From positions 1 through 64,000 of the forward strand of contig MSXP01000003.1 of assembly GCA_002083635.1 (NCBI GenBank): 64,000 nucleotides of DNA, in the 5' to 3' direction. The notes under the pieces are model-generated. The model saw only the letters and a list, made by a program, of their open reading frames with translations, did not search any database and was not told the DNA's origin. Made by a program: the position numbers and the translations under genes. Positions 9,123 to 16,179 of the stretch are shown here, one piece after another. Every line of letters starts with the position of its first letter. Position 1 is the stretch's first letter. Source of the DNA: Proteobacteria bacterium ST_bin12 (GTDB lineage: Bacteria > Pseudomonadota > Gammaproteobacteria > Burkholderiales > Methylophilaceae).

Positions 9123-9545
9123 CTATTTGGCGACTTGTCTTTCGCGCATTTCGTCTAAGGTTTTGCAATCAATACACAATGTGGCTGTTGGTCGTGCTTC
9201 AAGACGCTTCAAGCCAATTTCTACGCCACAACCTTCGCAGTAACCATAATCCTCCGCATCAATATTACGTAAGGTTTCATCAATTTTTTTGATTAATTTA
9301 CGCTCGCGGTCGCGGTTGCGTAGCTCTAGCGCCATGTCGGACTCCTGACTGGCACGGTCGTTAGGGTCGGCAAACATCGTCACTTCATCCTGCATCGTGT
9401 GCACAGTCTTGTCGATGTCGTGGCTTAAATCTGATTTCCAGCTATTTAAAATGCCGCGGAAATGATTGAGTTGATTTTTATTCATGTATTCCTCTTCAGG
9501 TTTTGGCTGATAAGGAGTAAATGTTTTAGTAAGGGTTTCTGCCAT
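9123..9545 (-). CDS. dksA: RNA polymerase-binding transcription factor DksA
   Basis: DksA enters the RNA polymerase secondary channel and works with ppGpp on rRNA and amino-acid promoters. The 140-residue product has a coiled-coil whose tip keeps the DxxDxA motif (DPNDRA), and a four-Cys zinc finger (Cys103, 106, 124, 127). The ATG at 9545 has GGA 7 nt upstream. A TTG at 9560 would extend the protein by five residues and is less likely. It converges with pnp across the shared terminator. Confidence 0.93.
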   Translation of the reverse strand: MAETLTKTFTPYQPKPEEEYMNKNQLNHFRGILNSWKSDLSHDIDKTVHTMQDEVTMFADPNDRASQESDMALELRNRDRERKLIKKIDETLRNIDAEDYGYCEGCGVEIGLKRLEARPTATLCIDCKTLDEMRERQVAK

Positions 9546-9675
9546 GGTTTGATCCAACAAGTTATCTAGCTATTTGTATAATAAAATCAGGTACTTGAAA
9601 AAATTAAGACGCTAAAAACACCAAATTTTCAATCGCGCGAGTGTACACCTAATGCGTTAACTATGCAAAGCAGAA

Positions 9676-10536
9676 TTAATCAGCCCGCTCGCTTAATTCT
9701 AAAGCTAATAAGGTATTTTCCATCAGCGTTGCGACTGTCATTGGCCCTACACCGCCTGGAACTGGTGTAATGTAAGCGGCGCGTTCCTTTGCAATATCAA
9801 ACTCAACATCGCCTGTAATTTTGCCGTCAGCCAAGCGGTTGATACCAATATCGACAACAATCGCACCTTGCTTAATCCACTCACCCTTGATGATGCCATA
9901 TTTGCCAACGGCTGAAACTAATAAATCAGCGTTCTTGATATGTTCAGCCAAGTCTTTAGTATGGCGATGGCAGCTGGTGATAGTGCAGCCTGCCAACAAC
10001 AGCTCTAGCGCCATTGGGCGACCTACGTGATTGGATACGCCAACGATTACCGCATTTAAGCCCATCAGCTCAATATTGTAGGCTTGCAGCAGCTTAATCA
10101 CACCAAAAGGTGTGCACGAGCGCAGCGCGGGCTGGCGCACCGCAAGTTTACCGATGTTGTAAGGGTGAAATCCATCCACGTCTTTATTCGGGCTAATTCG
10201 CTCTATCAATAAATCTTCATCAATATGGCTGGGCAATGGCGATTGCACCAAAATGCCATCCATTGTTGAATCGGCGTTTAAACTATCAATAAGAGTAAAT
10301 AACTCGGCTTGAGTAGTGCTGGTCGGTAAATCATAGGCAATCGACTTAATACCGACTTTTTCGCAAGCCAAGCGTTTGTTGCGCACATAAATGGACGATG
10401 CTGGGTCTGCACCAATTAATACAACCGCAAGGCAAGGTGCGCGTTTTCCTGCATGAATGCGCGCCGTTACTTTTTCTTTAATGCTGTTTAGTAAATCCTC
10501 TGCAATTGCTTTGCCATTGATAATTTGTGCTGTCAT
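9676..10536 (-). CDS. folD: Bifunctional methylenetetrahydrofolate dehydrogenase/cyclohydrolase FolD
   Basis: FolD interconverts methylene-THF, methenyl-THF and 10-formyl-THF in the cytosol. At 286 residues it has the family size and contains YVRNK with catalytic Lys54, the conserved QSPLPSH and the C-terminal PGGVGPMTVA signature. The predicted Rossmann region (VIVGVSNHVGRP) binds NADP. In a methylotroph this step links C1 units to assimilation or formate oxidation, although the gene is a housekeeping one everywhere. It is monocistronic. Confidence 0.95.
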   Translation of the reverse strand: MTAQIINGKAIAEDLLNSIKEKVTARIHAGKRAPCLAVVLIGADPASSIYVRNKRLACEKVGIKSIAYDLPTSTTQAELFTLIDSLNADSTMDGILVQSPLPSHIDEDLLIERISPNKDVDGFHPYNIGKLAVRQPALRSCTPFGVIKLLQAYNIELMGLNAVIVGVSNHVGRPMALELLLAGCTITSCHRHTKDLAEHIKNADLLVSAVGKYGIIKGEWIKQGAIVVDIGINRLADGKITGDVEFDIAKERAAYITPVPGGVGPMTVATLMENTLLALELSERAD

Positions 10537-10589
10537 ACGGGTAATTTGAACAATTATTAAAAATAAACTGATATTTTAACATATTAGAA

Positions 10590-10618
10590 TTGACCAAAAG
10601 GCTGTATTGCGCTATATT
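10590..10618 (+). promoter_or_regulatory. Promoter of the tRNA operon
   Basis: TTGACC (10590-10595), a 17-nt spacer and TATATT (10613-10618) lie just upstream of tRNA-Pro. Transcription would begin near 10625, only a few bases before the mature tRNA. Confidence 0.65.
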
Positions 10619-10628
10619 TCTGCCTCTT

Positions 10629-10705
10629 CGGCGTGTAGCGTAGCCTGGTAGCGCGCCTGCTTTGGGAGCAGGATGTCGGGAGTTCGAATCTCTCCACGCC
10701 GACCA
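10629..10705 (+). tRNA. tRNA-Pro (anticodon TGG)
   Basis: The acceptor arms CGGCGTG (10629-10635) and CACGCCG (10695-10701) pair, and CCA is encoded at 10703-10705. The anticodon stem CCTGC/GCAGG encloses TTTGGGA, with anticodon TGG at 10663-10665. The T-loop reads TTCGAAT. It is the first of three tRNAs in one unit. Confidence 0.95.
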
Positions 10706-10768
10706 ATTACTTTAGTAGTAAAATAAAGTGGTCTTCCCTTTAAGTTAGTGCTTCAAACGTGTAACCAT

Positions 10769-10845
10769 CTGCCCGTAGCTCAACCGGATAGAGCACCAGC
10801 CTTCTAAGCTGGGGGTTACAGGTTCGATTCCTGTCGGGCAGGCCA
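10769..10845 (+). tRNA. tRNA-Arg (anticodon TCT)
   Basis: CTGCCCG (10769-10775) pairs with CGGGCAG (10835-10841), and CCA is encoded at 10843-10845. The anticodon loop CTTCTAA gives TCT. The T-arm ACAGG-TTCGATT-CCTGT is intact. Confidence 0.94.
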
Positions 10846-10858
10846 ATTAAGTCTCTAT

Positions 10859-10935
10859 GGTGGCTGTAGCTCAGTTGGTAGAGTCCAGGATTGTGATTCC
10901 TGTTGTCGTGGGTTCGAGCCCCATCAGCCACCCCA
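10859..10935 (+). tRNA. tRNA-His (anticodon GTG)
   Basis: GTGGCTG (10860-10866) pairs with CAGCCAC (10925-10931). The extra G at -1 (10859) faces C73 (10932), the identity element of tRNA-His, and CCA is at 10933-10935. The loop TTGTGAT gives GTG. The stop codon of the minus-strand serine recombinase lies inside this tRNA, marking it as a probable integration target. Confidence 0.95.
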
Positions 10936-12519
10936 ATTAGATATGGAAGAGGGCACTTGTTTCAAGTGCCCATTTTTGCTTTCAGATGCGGTTGCAGCAA
11001 TTAAAGCTTTCACATTTCCTTGAATCATTGCTAGGTTGTCAGTAACTTTGATTTCATCCACCAGCAAATGAACATAGCTTCTAGCAACATCCTTATCAGC
11101 ATTTATCAGTTTTGCTTTCAACAAATTACTGACCTTCTCAATTTGGCTTGCGCGTAATGGACTTAAGTCAAATTTAGGTTGCCTAGAGAAATTAGCTAAT
11201 TCGATTTTAAGTGCATCGCGCCTAGTCTTAATTTCTTGGGTTCTTTCCCGTAATAAATCGTCAGAATCAAATGTTCCATTTTCAACAGCATCAAATAATC
11301 TTCGCTGGCGAATATCTAATTGATCTAATTCGCGCTGTATTAAATTATGTTGTTGCTGAGTTTTGCCCTGTTTAGTTTGCTGATTACTTCTAAACTCCGA
11401 TATTAGTGATTGAATGCGATCAGCGGAAAATGCCCTTTCAGCCAAGCTGTTTAAAATAATTTTATCAACTTTCTCCATAGGCAAGTTTTTGCTAATGCAG
11501 GCTATATTTCCTTTGTTACGCCGATTAGTACATTTATAGTACCGATATCGGCCACCCTTTCCAGTAGCTAAAGTAAGTGAAGCACCACAGTGGCCACATT
11601 TTAAAATACCAGTTAAAAGACAAGGAGAGCTTAGGGCTCTGGGATTTGAGTTGGAAGGCTTTCTGGATTCTCTTTTAAGCCTGATTTGCTCAAACTGAAG
11701 TGGATTAATTATCTGAGGAATATCAGTCTTAATCCATTCTGATGGTGGACGTTTTTCTCCGGTTTTAGAACTAAGGACATTAAAGTAGTACTCACCCATG
11801 TAGAGTGAATCGCTCAGAATGGATTGAATTTTCTGTCTACGCCAAAGATCTCCGCGCATCCTAAGGCCTAGCGCGTTTAAATGCACAGCGATTTGCTTCA
11901 CACCTACACTTTTACCATTTTCACCATTTTGGTAGAGCTCGTAAATGAGTTTAACTACATCAGACTCGCTCTCATTTATTTGTAACTTTTTCTTTTTTCG
12001 TCCACGGCTACCCTCTGTAACTGTAGATATGGATCGATAGCCAAAGGGCGCTTTGGACCCATTAAAGTAACCTTGACGGGCATTCTCACACATGGCGCGT
12101 GATGTGTGTTTTGAGTTTTCTTTTGAATTGTATTCATCAAAGGTGCTCATGATTCTTCTCATCATTTCACCAGCTGCGTCGTCTGACGTTATTTGCGTTA
12201 TGGAGATTACATTGACTTTGTTCTTTTTAAGATTGCGTTCAAACACGCCAAACTGAACTACATCTCTAAAAAATCGTGAAAGACTGTGAATGATAATGGC
12301 TTCAAATGCTGGAGGCTTTTGTTCTGCGTCATGAATAAGCTGCTGGAATATCGGGCGTTTGTCGTCCGTTGCGGATGCACCAGGTTCAATGTACTCATGC
12401 ACGACTAAATGACCGTTAGCTTTGCACCATTCATTAAGTTGCCGTAACTGGTCTGGAATCGATAAGTCGTTATCAGCTTGTCGGGTTGTAGAGACGCGCG
12501 CATAAATTGCAACATTCAT
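10924..12519 (-). CDS. Large serine recombinase (site-specific integrase)
   Basis: This family integrates and excises mobile DNA through a covalent phosphoserine intermediate. The 531-residue product opens with IYARVSTTRQ (catalytic Ser10) and has the resolvase catalytic domain (about 1-150), a recombinase domain (about 160-290), a zinc ribbon (CGHCG with two later Cys, about 308-345) and a C-terminal coiled coil (about 380-450). The ATG at 12519 has GGAAAA about 7 nt upstream. The last codons and stop are written from the 3' end of tRNA-His, so the gene probably spans an attachment junction. It overlaps the small upstream gene by four bases (ATGA). Confidence 0.9.
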   Translation of the reverse strand: MNVAIYARVSTTRQADNDLSIPDQLRQLNEWCKANGHLVVHEYIEPGASATDDKRPIFQQLIHDAEQKPPAFEAIIIHSLSRFFRDVVQFGVFERNLKKNKVNVISITQITSDDAAGEMMRRIMSTFDEYNSKENSKHTSRAMCENARQGYFNGSKAPFGYRSISTVTEGSRGRKKKKLQINESESDVVKLIYELYQNGENGKSVGVKQIAVHLNALGLRMRGDLWRRQKIQSILSDSLYMGEYYFNVLSSKTGEKRPPSEWIKTDIPQIINPLQFEQIRLKRESRKPSNSNPRALSSPCLLTGILKCGHCGASLTLATGKGGRYRYYKCTNRRNKGNIACISKNLPMEKVDKIILNSLAERAFSADRIQSLISEFRSNQQTKQGKTQQQHNLIQRELDQLDIRQRRLFDAVENGTFDSDDLLRERTQEIKTRRDALKIELANFSRQPKFDLSPLRASQIEKVSNLLKAKLINADKDVARSYVHLLVDEIKVTDNLAMIQGNVKALIAATASESKNGHLKQVPSSISNWGG

Positions 12520-12707
12520 TCTTTTTCCTTTTTTAAATTGTTATTTTTAGCTGTGTATGTCAGACCTTGAATTTTTGATTGGTCAATTTCGACTAAAGCT
12601 TCTTCTAGCCATTTTTGTAAAATGACAATTTCAGCTTGGATGAAAACGTCATTACTCAGTCCGGGTTTAAAAGCAATATTGAATTGAGATGGATCTAAGT
12701 TAGGCAT
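12516..12707 (-). CDS. Small hypothetical protein coupled to the serine recombinase
   Basis: I do not recognise this 63-residue protein (MPNLDPSQFNIAFKPGLSND...). It is mildly acidic with a Lys-rich tail (KKEKE) and a probable central amphipathic helix (FIQAEIVILQKWLEEALVEI). GAGG lies 6 nt before the ATG at 12707, and its stop overlaps the recombinase start as ATGA. Tight coupling suggests a recombination directionality or regulatory partner, but that rests on position alone. Confidence 0.6.
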   Translation of the reverse strand: MPNLDPSQFNIAFKPGLSNDVFIQAEIVILQKWLEEALVEIDQSKIQGLTYTAKNNNLKKEKE

Positions 12708-12851
12708 AGTGCGCCTCACTTATTTCCAATATCTCAGTACTAATTAACGCAACAACTGCGCTTTTACATACACAAATGTTGCTTGTAGCAAATTGTCTTG
12801 AATAAATTACGAATATATTCAGCCCATTAATCAAGCTAAATTTTGAATCTA

Positions 12852-12946
12852 GGTTTGCATAATGCATGTCTATCGTCTCTTAAAGACGATGAGCAAACCA
12901 ATGCGGCTCATCAAATAATATGAGCTAGGGTCGATTGATTAATCGT
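12852..12946. other. Cluster of consecutive stem-loops in a gene-free stretch
   Basis: The 12720-13090 interval carries no convincing gene. Within it GGTTTGC (12852-12858) pairs with GCAAACC (12893-12899) around an inner 7-bp hairpin (12872-12878 with 12884-12890). GCTCAT/ATGAGC (12906-12911 with 12920-12925) and CGATT/AATCG (12933-12937 with 12942-12946) follow. Four helices in 95 bp suggest a small structured RNA or a recombination/replication site. Confidence 0.4.
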
Positions 12947-13092
12947 AAATGATAAATTTAATAGTGTCAAATATATTATTTAAATCAATAACTTACTTTA
13001 CTGGTAAGTGTAATAACGTTTTATTAGTGTGTGTAATGGAAATACCTAGCAAGTTTGCCGGAGGCAGATTAGCTAAGGGTCGACCAATGCGA

Positions 13093-13123
13093 AAAAAAGG
13101 ATGGCTTCCCGCCATCCTTTTTT
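13093..13123. terminator. Bidirectional terminator downstream of the 86-residue gene
   Basis: A 13-bp stem, A6-GGATGGC (13093-13105) with GCCATCC-T6 (13111-13123), has a TTCCC loop. On the minus strand it follows the small gene at 13127 directly, and on the plus strand it would block transcription entering from 12.9 kb. Confidence 0.85.
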
Positions 13124-13126
13124 ATT

Positions 13127-13387
13127 TTAATTTTTATGCCTTGCCTTTTTCTTACATAGCTCACTTGCAGGTCTAACTAAATCTGCAAGCCGCTGGACAT
13201 ATCCAAATCTCTTAGGGATTTCGAGTAAAGTTTCATTTCCTCGATGTCTGGCCCAATCCTTCTTGATGAGCTTTACCATTAATTTAGCTTGGTTACATAT
13301 CAATAAGAACCACCCCAGAGCCATAGGCTCCAGGGGGTTTACTACATTTTGAACAACTGAATTCATAGAATTCAGTGTTCTGTTCAT
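13127..13387 (-). CDS. Small basic protein sharing a C-terminal domain with the 14575-15324 protein
   Basis: This 86-residue protein is not a family I know. Its C-terminal 55 residues match the end of the protein at 14575-15324: both have QAK, W-x-RHR, PKRF-x-YVQR, a following D, RP and S-x-L in the same order. The product is basic, with a hydrophobic stretch near the middle (MALGWFLLI) and a Lys/Arg tail. The start is uncertain (ATG 13387, or GTG 13393), and a strong GC-rich hairpin (13313-13337) lies inside the 5' part of the frame. It sits directly downstream of the candidate structured RNA on the same strand and ends at a terminator. It could be a free-standing domain or the remnant of a larger gene. 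Confidence 0.55.
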   Translation of the reverse strand: MNRTLNSMNSVVQNVVNPLEPMALGWFLLICNQAKLMVKLIKKDWARHRGNETLLEIPKRFGYVQRLADLVRPASELCKKKARHKN

Positions 13388-13399
13388 TGCCACACCGTC

Positions 13400-14345
13400 T
13401 TTTAAAACATTACAGTGCTTACTGCTATTACGTAGCTGTTTTTAACAGCCGCCGGAACACTTCGATTCTCTTAACGCTGCCAAGCGTCGTGTGTTGCAAT
13501 CGCCAGATTACAATACTTGTAAGGCTTCCAACCCCTACAACTCACTTTTTACAATCGTCAGGTCGCCAAACCTTTATTTCCACATCTCGACACGCCCTAC
13601 GCTTTCTTACCCGATTTCCATCGGATGATTTTCAGACCCATTCAGTGAGCCCTCATACCACTCATACTTGCGTAATCTCCCATGGTCGCATACAGCAGCT
13701 GTGCCAACAGCCTTGCGATACCACTTCCCACTTTAGTTGAATGACCTTGCCCTTTCGCGCTGTCGGTCGCTTCCGTACTTACTTCATAGCAGTCACCTCG
13801 TTATGTATCCCTAGCTACGCCTACCTCTTTCGAGTTTCGATGGGAAAAGATTCCAAAAACCCTCATCTACTAGACACATAATGTCACTGGTTACTAAATT
13901 TCAACTGCATCTGTCGCTCTAGAACGCTCCATCACACGATATGTGCGCGGCTACGATTACATGCTTAAGCTATCACCGACCCAACTCTTAAGCTGGTGCC
14001 AACTACCCTCTGGTTTCCCCTGGTAGTCTGACGATTTTTATTCGCCCTGAGCCTACATGTCTAGCAATGTCATGCGCCTTTCGGCTCATCCCATTGTAGT
14101 GGTAATAATTTCTCCCACCGATTACGGTCAACAGGTACTTGTTATTTCATCGATATTCTGACTTATAAACAAGCCCGTTTCAGTGTCGCCCAATATTTCC
14201 CAAAAACTACTATATAACTAGATTGAGTCGAACAGAGGATTTCACCTCTGAGCGCTCATCGTAGCTGCACGAGCTTTATTAAAAGCATGCAGCTTCAGCG
14301 TGTCTACTCTAAGTTTTGGCAAACTTAAAGCGCTGAAAATACCTT
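13400..14345 (-). ncRNA. Candidate large structured non-coding RNA (about 1 kb)
   Basis: No frame is convincingly coding here, and base composition is more GC-rich than the surroundings. Perfect local stems are dense: 13435-13449, 13474-13487, 13508-13522, 13611-13624, 13684-13722 (bulged 7 bp), 13825-13834, 14002-14027, 14233-14250, 14263-14294 (nested 7+5 bp) and 14294-14337 (nested 7+7 bp). Read on the minus strand, several loops become GNRA tetraloops: GGAA at 13616-13619, and GAAA at 13828-13831 and inside 14002-14027. That strand is also purine-rich, so I assign it minus. A further GCAC-GAAA-GTGC hairpin (14483-14494) suggests the RNA may begin nearer 14500. It matches no intron, RNase P or tmRNA motif I know. 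GOLLD- or ROOL-like large phage RNAs are a comparison only. Confidence 0.5.
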
Positions 14346-14513
14346 TCAATGTGTATTACGATGTCTAGGCTGGCGCCCTAGAAATTCGTAAATTTTTTGG
14401 GTTGGCTGACCTATGTGACGTTTTGTTATCGTCAAATTTTTCCCAAAATTTAACTTCCTTGGAATCTTAATTATGTAGAGTCGCACTTTCGTGCAACTCA
14501 CCTTATTGTTCGG

Positions 14514-14536
14514 TAACATTTTTTTCAAAAATGTTA
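14514..14536. other. Perfect palindrome between the divergent RNA and protein gene
   Basis: TAACATTTTT (14514-14523) and AAAAATGTTA (14527-14536) form a 10-bp inverted repeat around TTC. It lies between the candidate minus-strand RNA and the plus-strand protein gene, where an operator or leader hairpin could act on both. Confidence 0.4.
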
Positions 14537-14574
14537 AATTTACAAGGGCTCATGTCGTTAAGAACATAACCTTA

Positions 14575-15324
14575 ATGTCCATGAAAGACTTTATGTCGTC
14601 GAATAAAGTAACCTCAAGCAATCCATTCGTGTTTTTTTCAAAAGCTGCGTTCATGCAGCGCATCTCGGACCTAGTTCGTACAGGCCACAGTTTTTACGTG
14701 ATGGGTGAATTGCCGATTGAAAAAGTCGCTGGTTTTTATTCAAAAATGAGTGCTTTTTATCTTGTTGATGAAGGCAAGCATGTTGCCAGTCGAAAGCGTA
14801 AAGACGGTTTTGCATCATTCCGTCTTTTTCTTGGCCGCTTTAATGCTGAAGATCCAAACGTCACTTTCATCATGGTGCGCACCGAAGGCGTTGTCCCTGC
14901 GCTGGCGAACAAAGAAAAGTGGCGTGATGCTCTGGTTGATAAAATCCAGCTGACGGGCTACGAGCTCGTCAGGCACACGCGCAAGGACGCTTCTAAACCT
15001 TCGTGGAGCTGGCGCTACACGAAACAGCAGGAAATTACCTTGCGTGACTCTCTCGTTTCATCCATTAGGCGCAAATCTGACAAAGATTTGTCATATTTGA
15101 TTAGCCAAGTCGCAGGCACAATGGGCTTCGCCATTGCTCGCCACCAGGCAAAAAAAATGTGCGTCCTGGTGCAATTAGAGTGGAAACGCCACCGTAACAT
15201 CACAGAGAAGCCTCCTGCGCTTCCAAAGCGCTTTGCCTATGTGCAGCGCGTGCCTGATGTCGGCCGACCTCTTAGCGATCTGGATATGAATTCCACCCGA
15301 AAAACGAAGTTAAAAAAATCATAA
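14575..15324 (+). CDS. Unrecognised protein of the mobile island, paralogous C-terminus with 13127-13387
   Basis: I do not recognise the family of this 249-residue protein. It is basic, with an N-terminal half rich in aromatic residues (GHSFYVMGELPIEKVAGFYS, ASFRLFLGRF) and a C-terminal domain homologous to the small protein at 13127-13387 (QAK, W-x-RHR, LPKRFAYVQR, RP-x-S-x-L). The start may be ATG 14575 or 14581. The upstream GTG at 14491 falls inside a tetraloop hairpin and is rejected. GC is higher than in flanking genes, consistent with transfer. It is divergent from the candidate RNA, and a palindrome follows its stop. An RNA-binding role fits its charge and neighbours but is only an inference. 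Confidence 0.65.
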   Translation: MSMKDFMSSNKVTSSNPFVFFSKAAFMQRISDLVRTGHSFYVMGELPIEKVAGFYSKMSAFYLVDEGKHVASRKRKDGFASFRLFLGRFNAEDPNVTFIMVRTEGVVPALANKEKWRDALVDKIQLTGYELVRHTRKDASKPSWSWRYTKQQEITLRDSLVSSIRRKSDKDLSYLISQVAGTMGFAIARHQAKKMCVLVQLEWKRHRNITEKPPALPKRFAYVQRVPDVGRPLSDLDMNSTRKTKLKKS

Positions 15325-15326
15325 CT

Positions 15327-15388
15327 TTGGACTTCACCCGCTTCATTTCCGACATTATGATATGTCTATTGAAGCGGGTGAAGTCCAA
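15327..15388. repeat. 62-bp palindrome with 19-bp arms (possible mobile-element relic)
   Basis: The arms 15327-15345 and 15370-15388 are perfect inverted copies beginning TTGGACTTCACCCGCTT, with a 24-nt spacer. One arm and its inner flank recur at 38121-38143 with a single mismatch in 23 bp. No T-tract follows. This looks like terminal inverted repeats of a small non-autonomous element or IS relic, and it also marks the right edge of the island. Confidence 0.6.
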
Positions 15389-15538
15389 TCCCACATCTCT
15401 GATTTCTGTTCGGCTTCGTACTTTATTCGGGTTCTGTATGCCATATCCTACCCTCCATCTTTTATTCATACAGTAAAGATAAAGTGTTGTAATGATCAGT
15501 TGAATCCACCGCGCAAAGCGGACATTCAATGATGTTGA

Positions 15539-16135
15539 TTACTCGCTTAGCAAATGACCCAATTTATGCTTTTTTGTTTGAAGGTATAGTTTATTAGCAC
15601 TGTTCGAAGTAATTTTTAATGGTACGAGTGAATTTACTAGTGTACCTTTACTTTTTAATGAACCGCATTTGGCAGGGTTGTTACTCATTAGTCTGATTGA
15701 CTTCACACCAAGTTCTAGCAGTACTTCAGCAGCAATATCGAACGAGCGGCTATCAATAGGTAGGCCAAGTGCAATGTTTGCTTCTACTGTATCTAAACCT
15801 TGATCTTGTAAGGCATAAGCACGGATTTTATTGGTTAAGCCTATGCCGCGACCCTCATGGTCTCTAAGGTAAACAATTACACCAATGCCGTCTTCTGCAA
15901 TTAACTGTTGTGCTAGTTTAAGTTGCTCTCCGCAATCACAACGTTTTGAGGAAAATATGTCGCCAGTTAAACACTCTGAATGTACTCTAGTGAGCACATT
16001 TTCTTGTGAATAAACTTCACCCATAACTAAAGCTACATGTTCAGTTAAAGTTGTATTGTCTTTGTATAAATGGATTAAATAATTTCCAAATTCTGTCGGT
16101 AATTTGGAGGTAGAAACTCTACTAACGTTACTCAT
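15539..16135 (-). CDS. ribA: GTP cyclohydrolase II (riboflavin biosynthesis)
   Basis: RibA converts GTP to the first pyrimidine precursor of riboflavin. The 198-residue monofunctional enzyme carries the zinc ligands Cys55, Cys66 and Cys68 (HSECLTGDIF...RCDCG), the DHEGRGIGL motif and NNPAKCGSLK. No RibB domain is fused. It lies 45 nt after the sfnR-like regulator on the same strand, in a unit with a flavoprotein gene. Its location among FMN-dependent monooxygenases suggests dedicated flavin supply rather than a housekeeping operon. Confidence 0.93.
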   Translation of the reverse strand: MSNVSRVSTSKLPTEFGNYLIHLYKDNTTLTEHVALVMGEVYSQENVLTRVHSECLTGDIFSSKRCDCGEQLKLAQQLIAEDGIGVIVYLRDHEGRGIGLTNKIRAYALQDQGLDTVEANIALGLPIDSRSFDIAAEVLLELGVKSIRLMSNNPAKCGSLKSKGTLVNSLVPLKITSNSANKLYLQTKKHKLGHLLSE

Positions 16136-16179
16136 TAATTATCTTTAAATTTTGTTTTTTGAAATAAAAGATTGATTCA

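Noticed and set aside
10740..10931. 63-codon minus-strand frame across tRNA-Arg and tRNA-His
   Set aside because: It is the familiar spurious frame antisense to tRNA genes (MADGARTHDN-type sequence), not a protein.
12949..13176. 75-codon plus-strand frame
   Set aside because: It reads through the bidirectional terminator at 13093-13123, lacks a clear Shine-Dalgarno and has no recognisable domain.
13375..13740. 121-codon plus-strand frame with many Cys, His and Thr
   Set aside because: It lies antisense to the hairpin-dense region, and its odd composition fits the C-rich complement of a structured RNA rather than a protein.
13400..14345. Group I or group II intron, RNase P RNA or tmRNA as identity of the structured region
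   Set aside because: I found no domain V-like hairpin with the catalytic triad, no group I core motif, no conserved RNase P blocks and no tmRNA tag frame. No reverse transcriptase or homing endonuclease is present.
14346..14528. 60-codon minus-strand frame upstream of the candidate RNA
   Set aside because: No ribosome-binding site or family signature; it overlaps the divergent control hairpins.
15272..15529. 85-codon minus-strand frame
   Set aside because: It runs through the 19-bp-arm palindrome and into the end of the opposite gene, with no coding signature.
10936..15540. Duplicated tRNA-His 3' end marking the far attachment site
   Set aside because: I looked for a second copy of the acceptor/T-arm sequence and saw none. 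Serine recombinases use very short cores, so the far end stays undefined.
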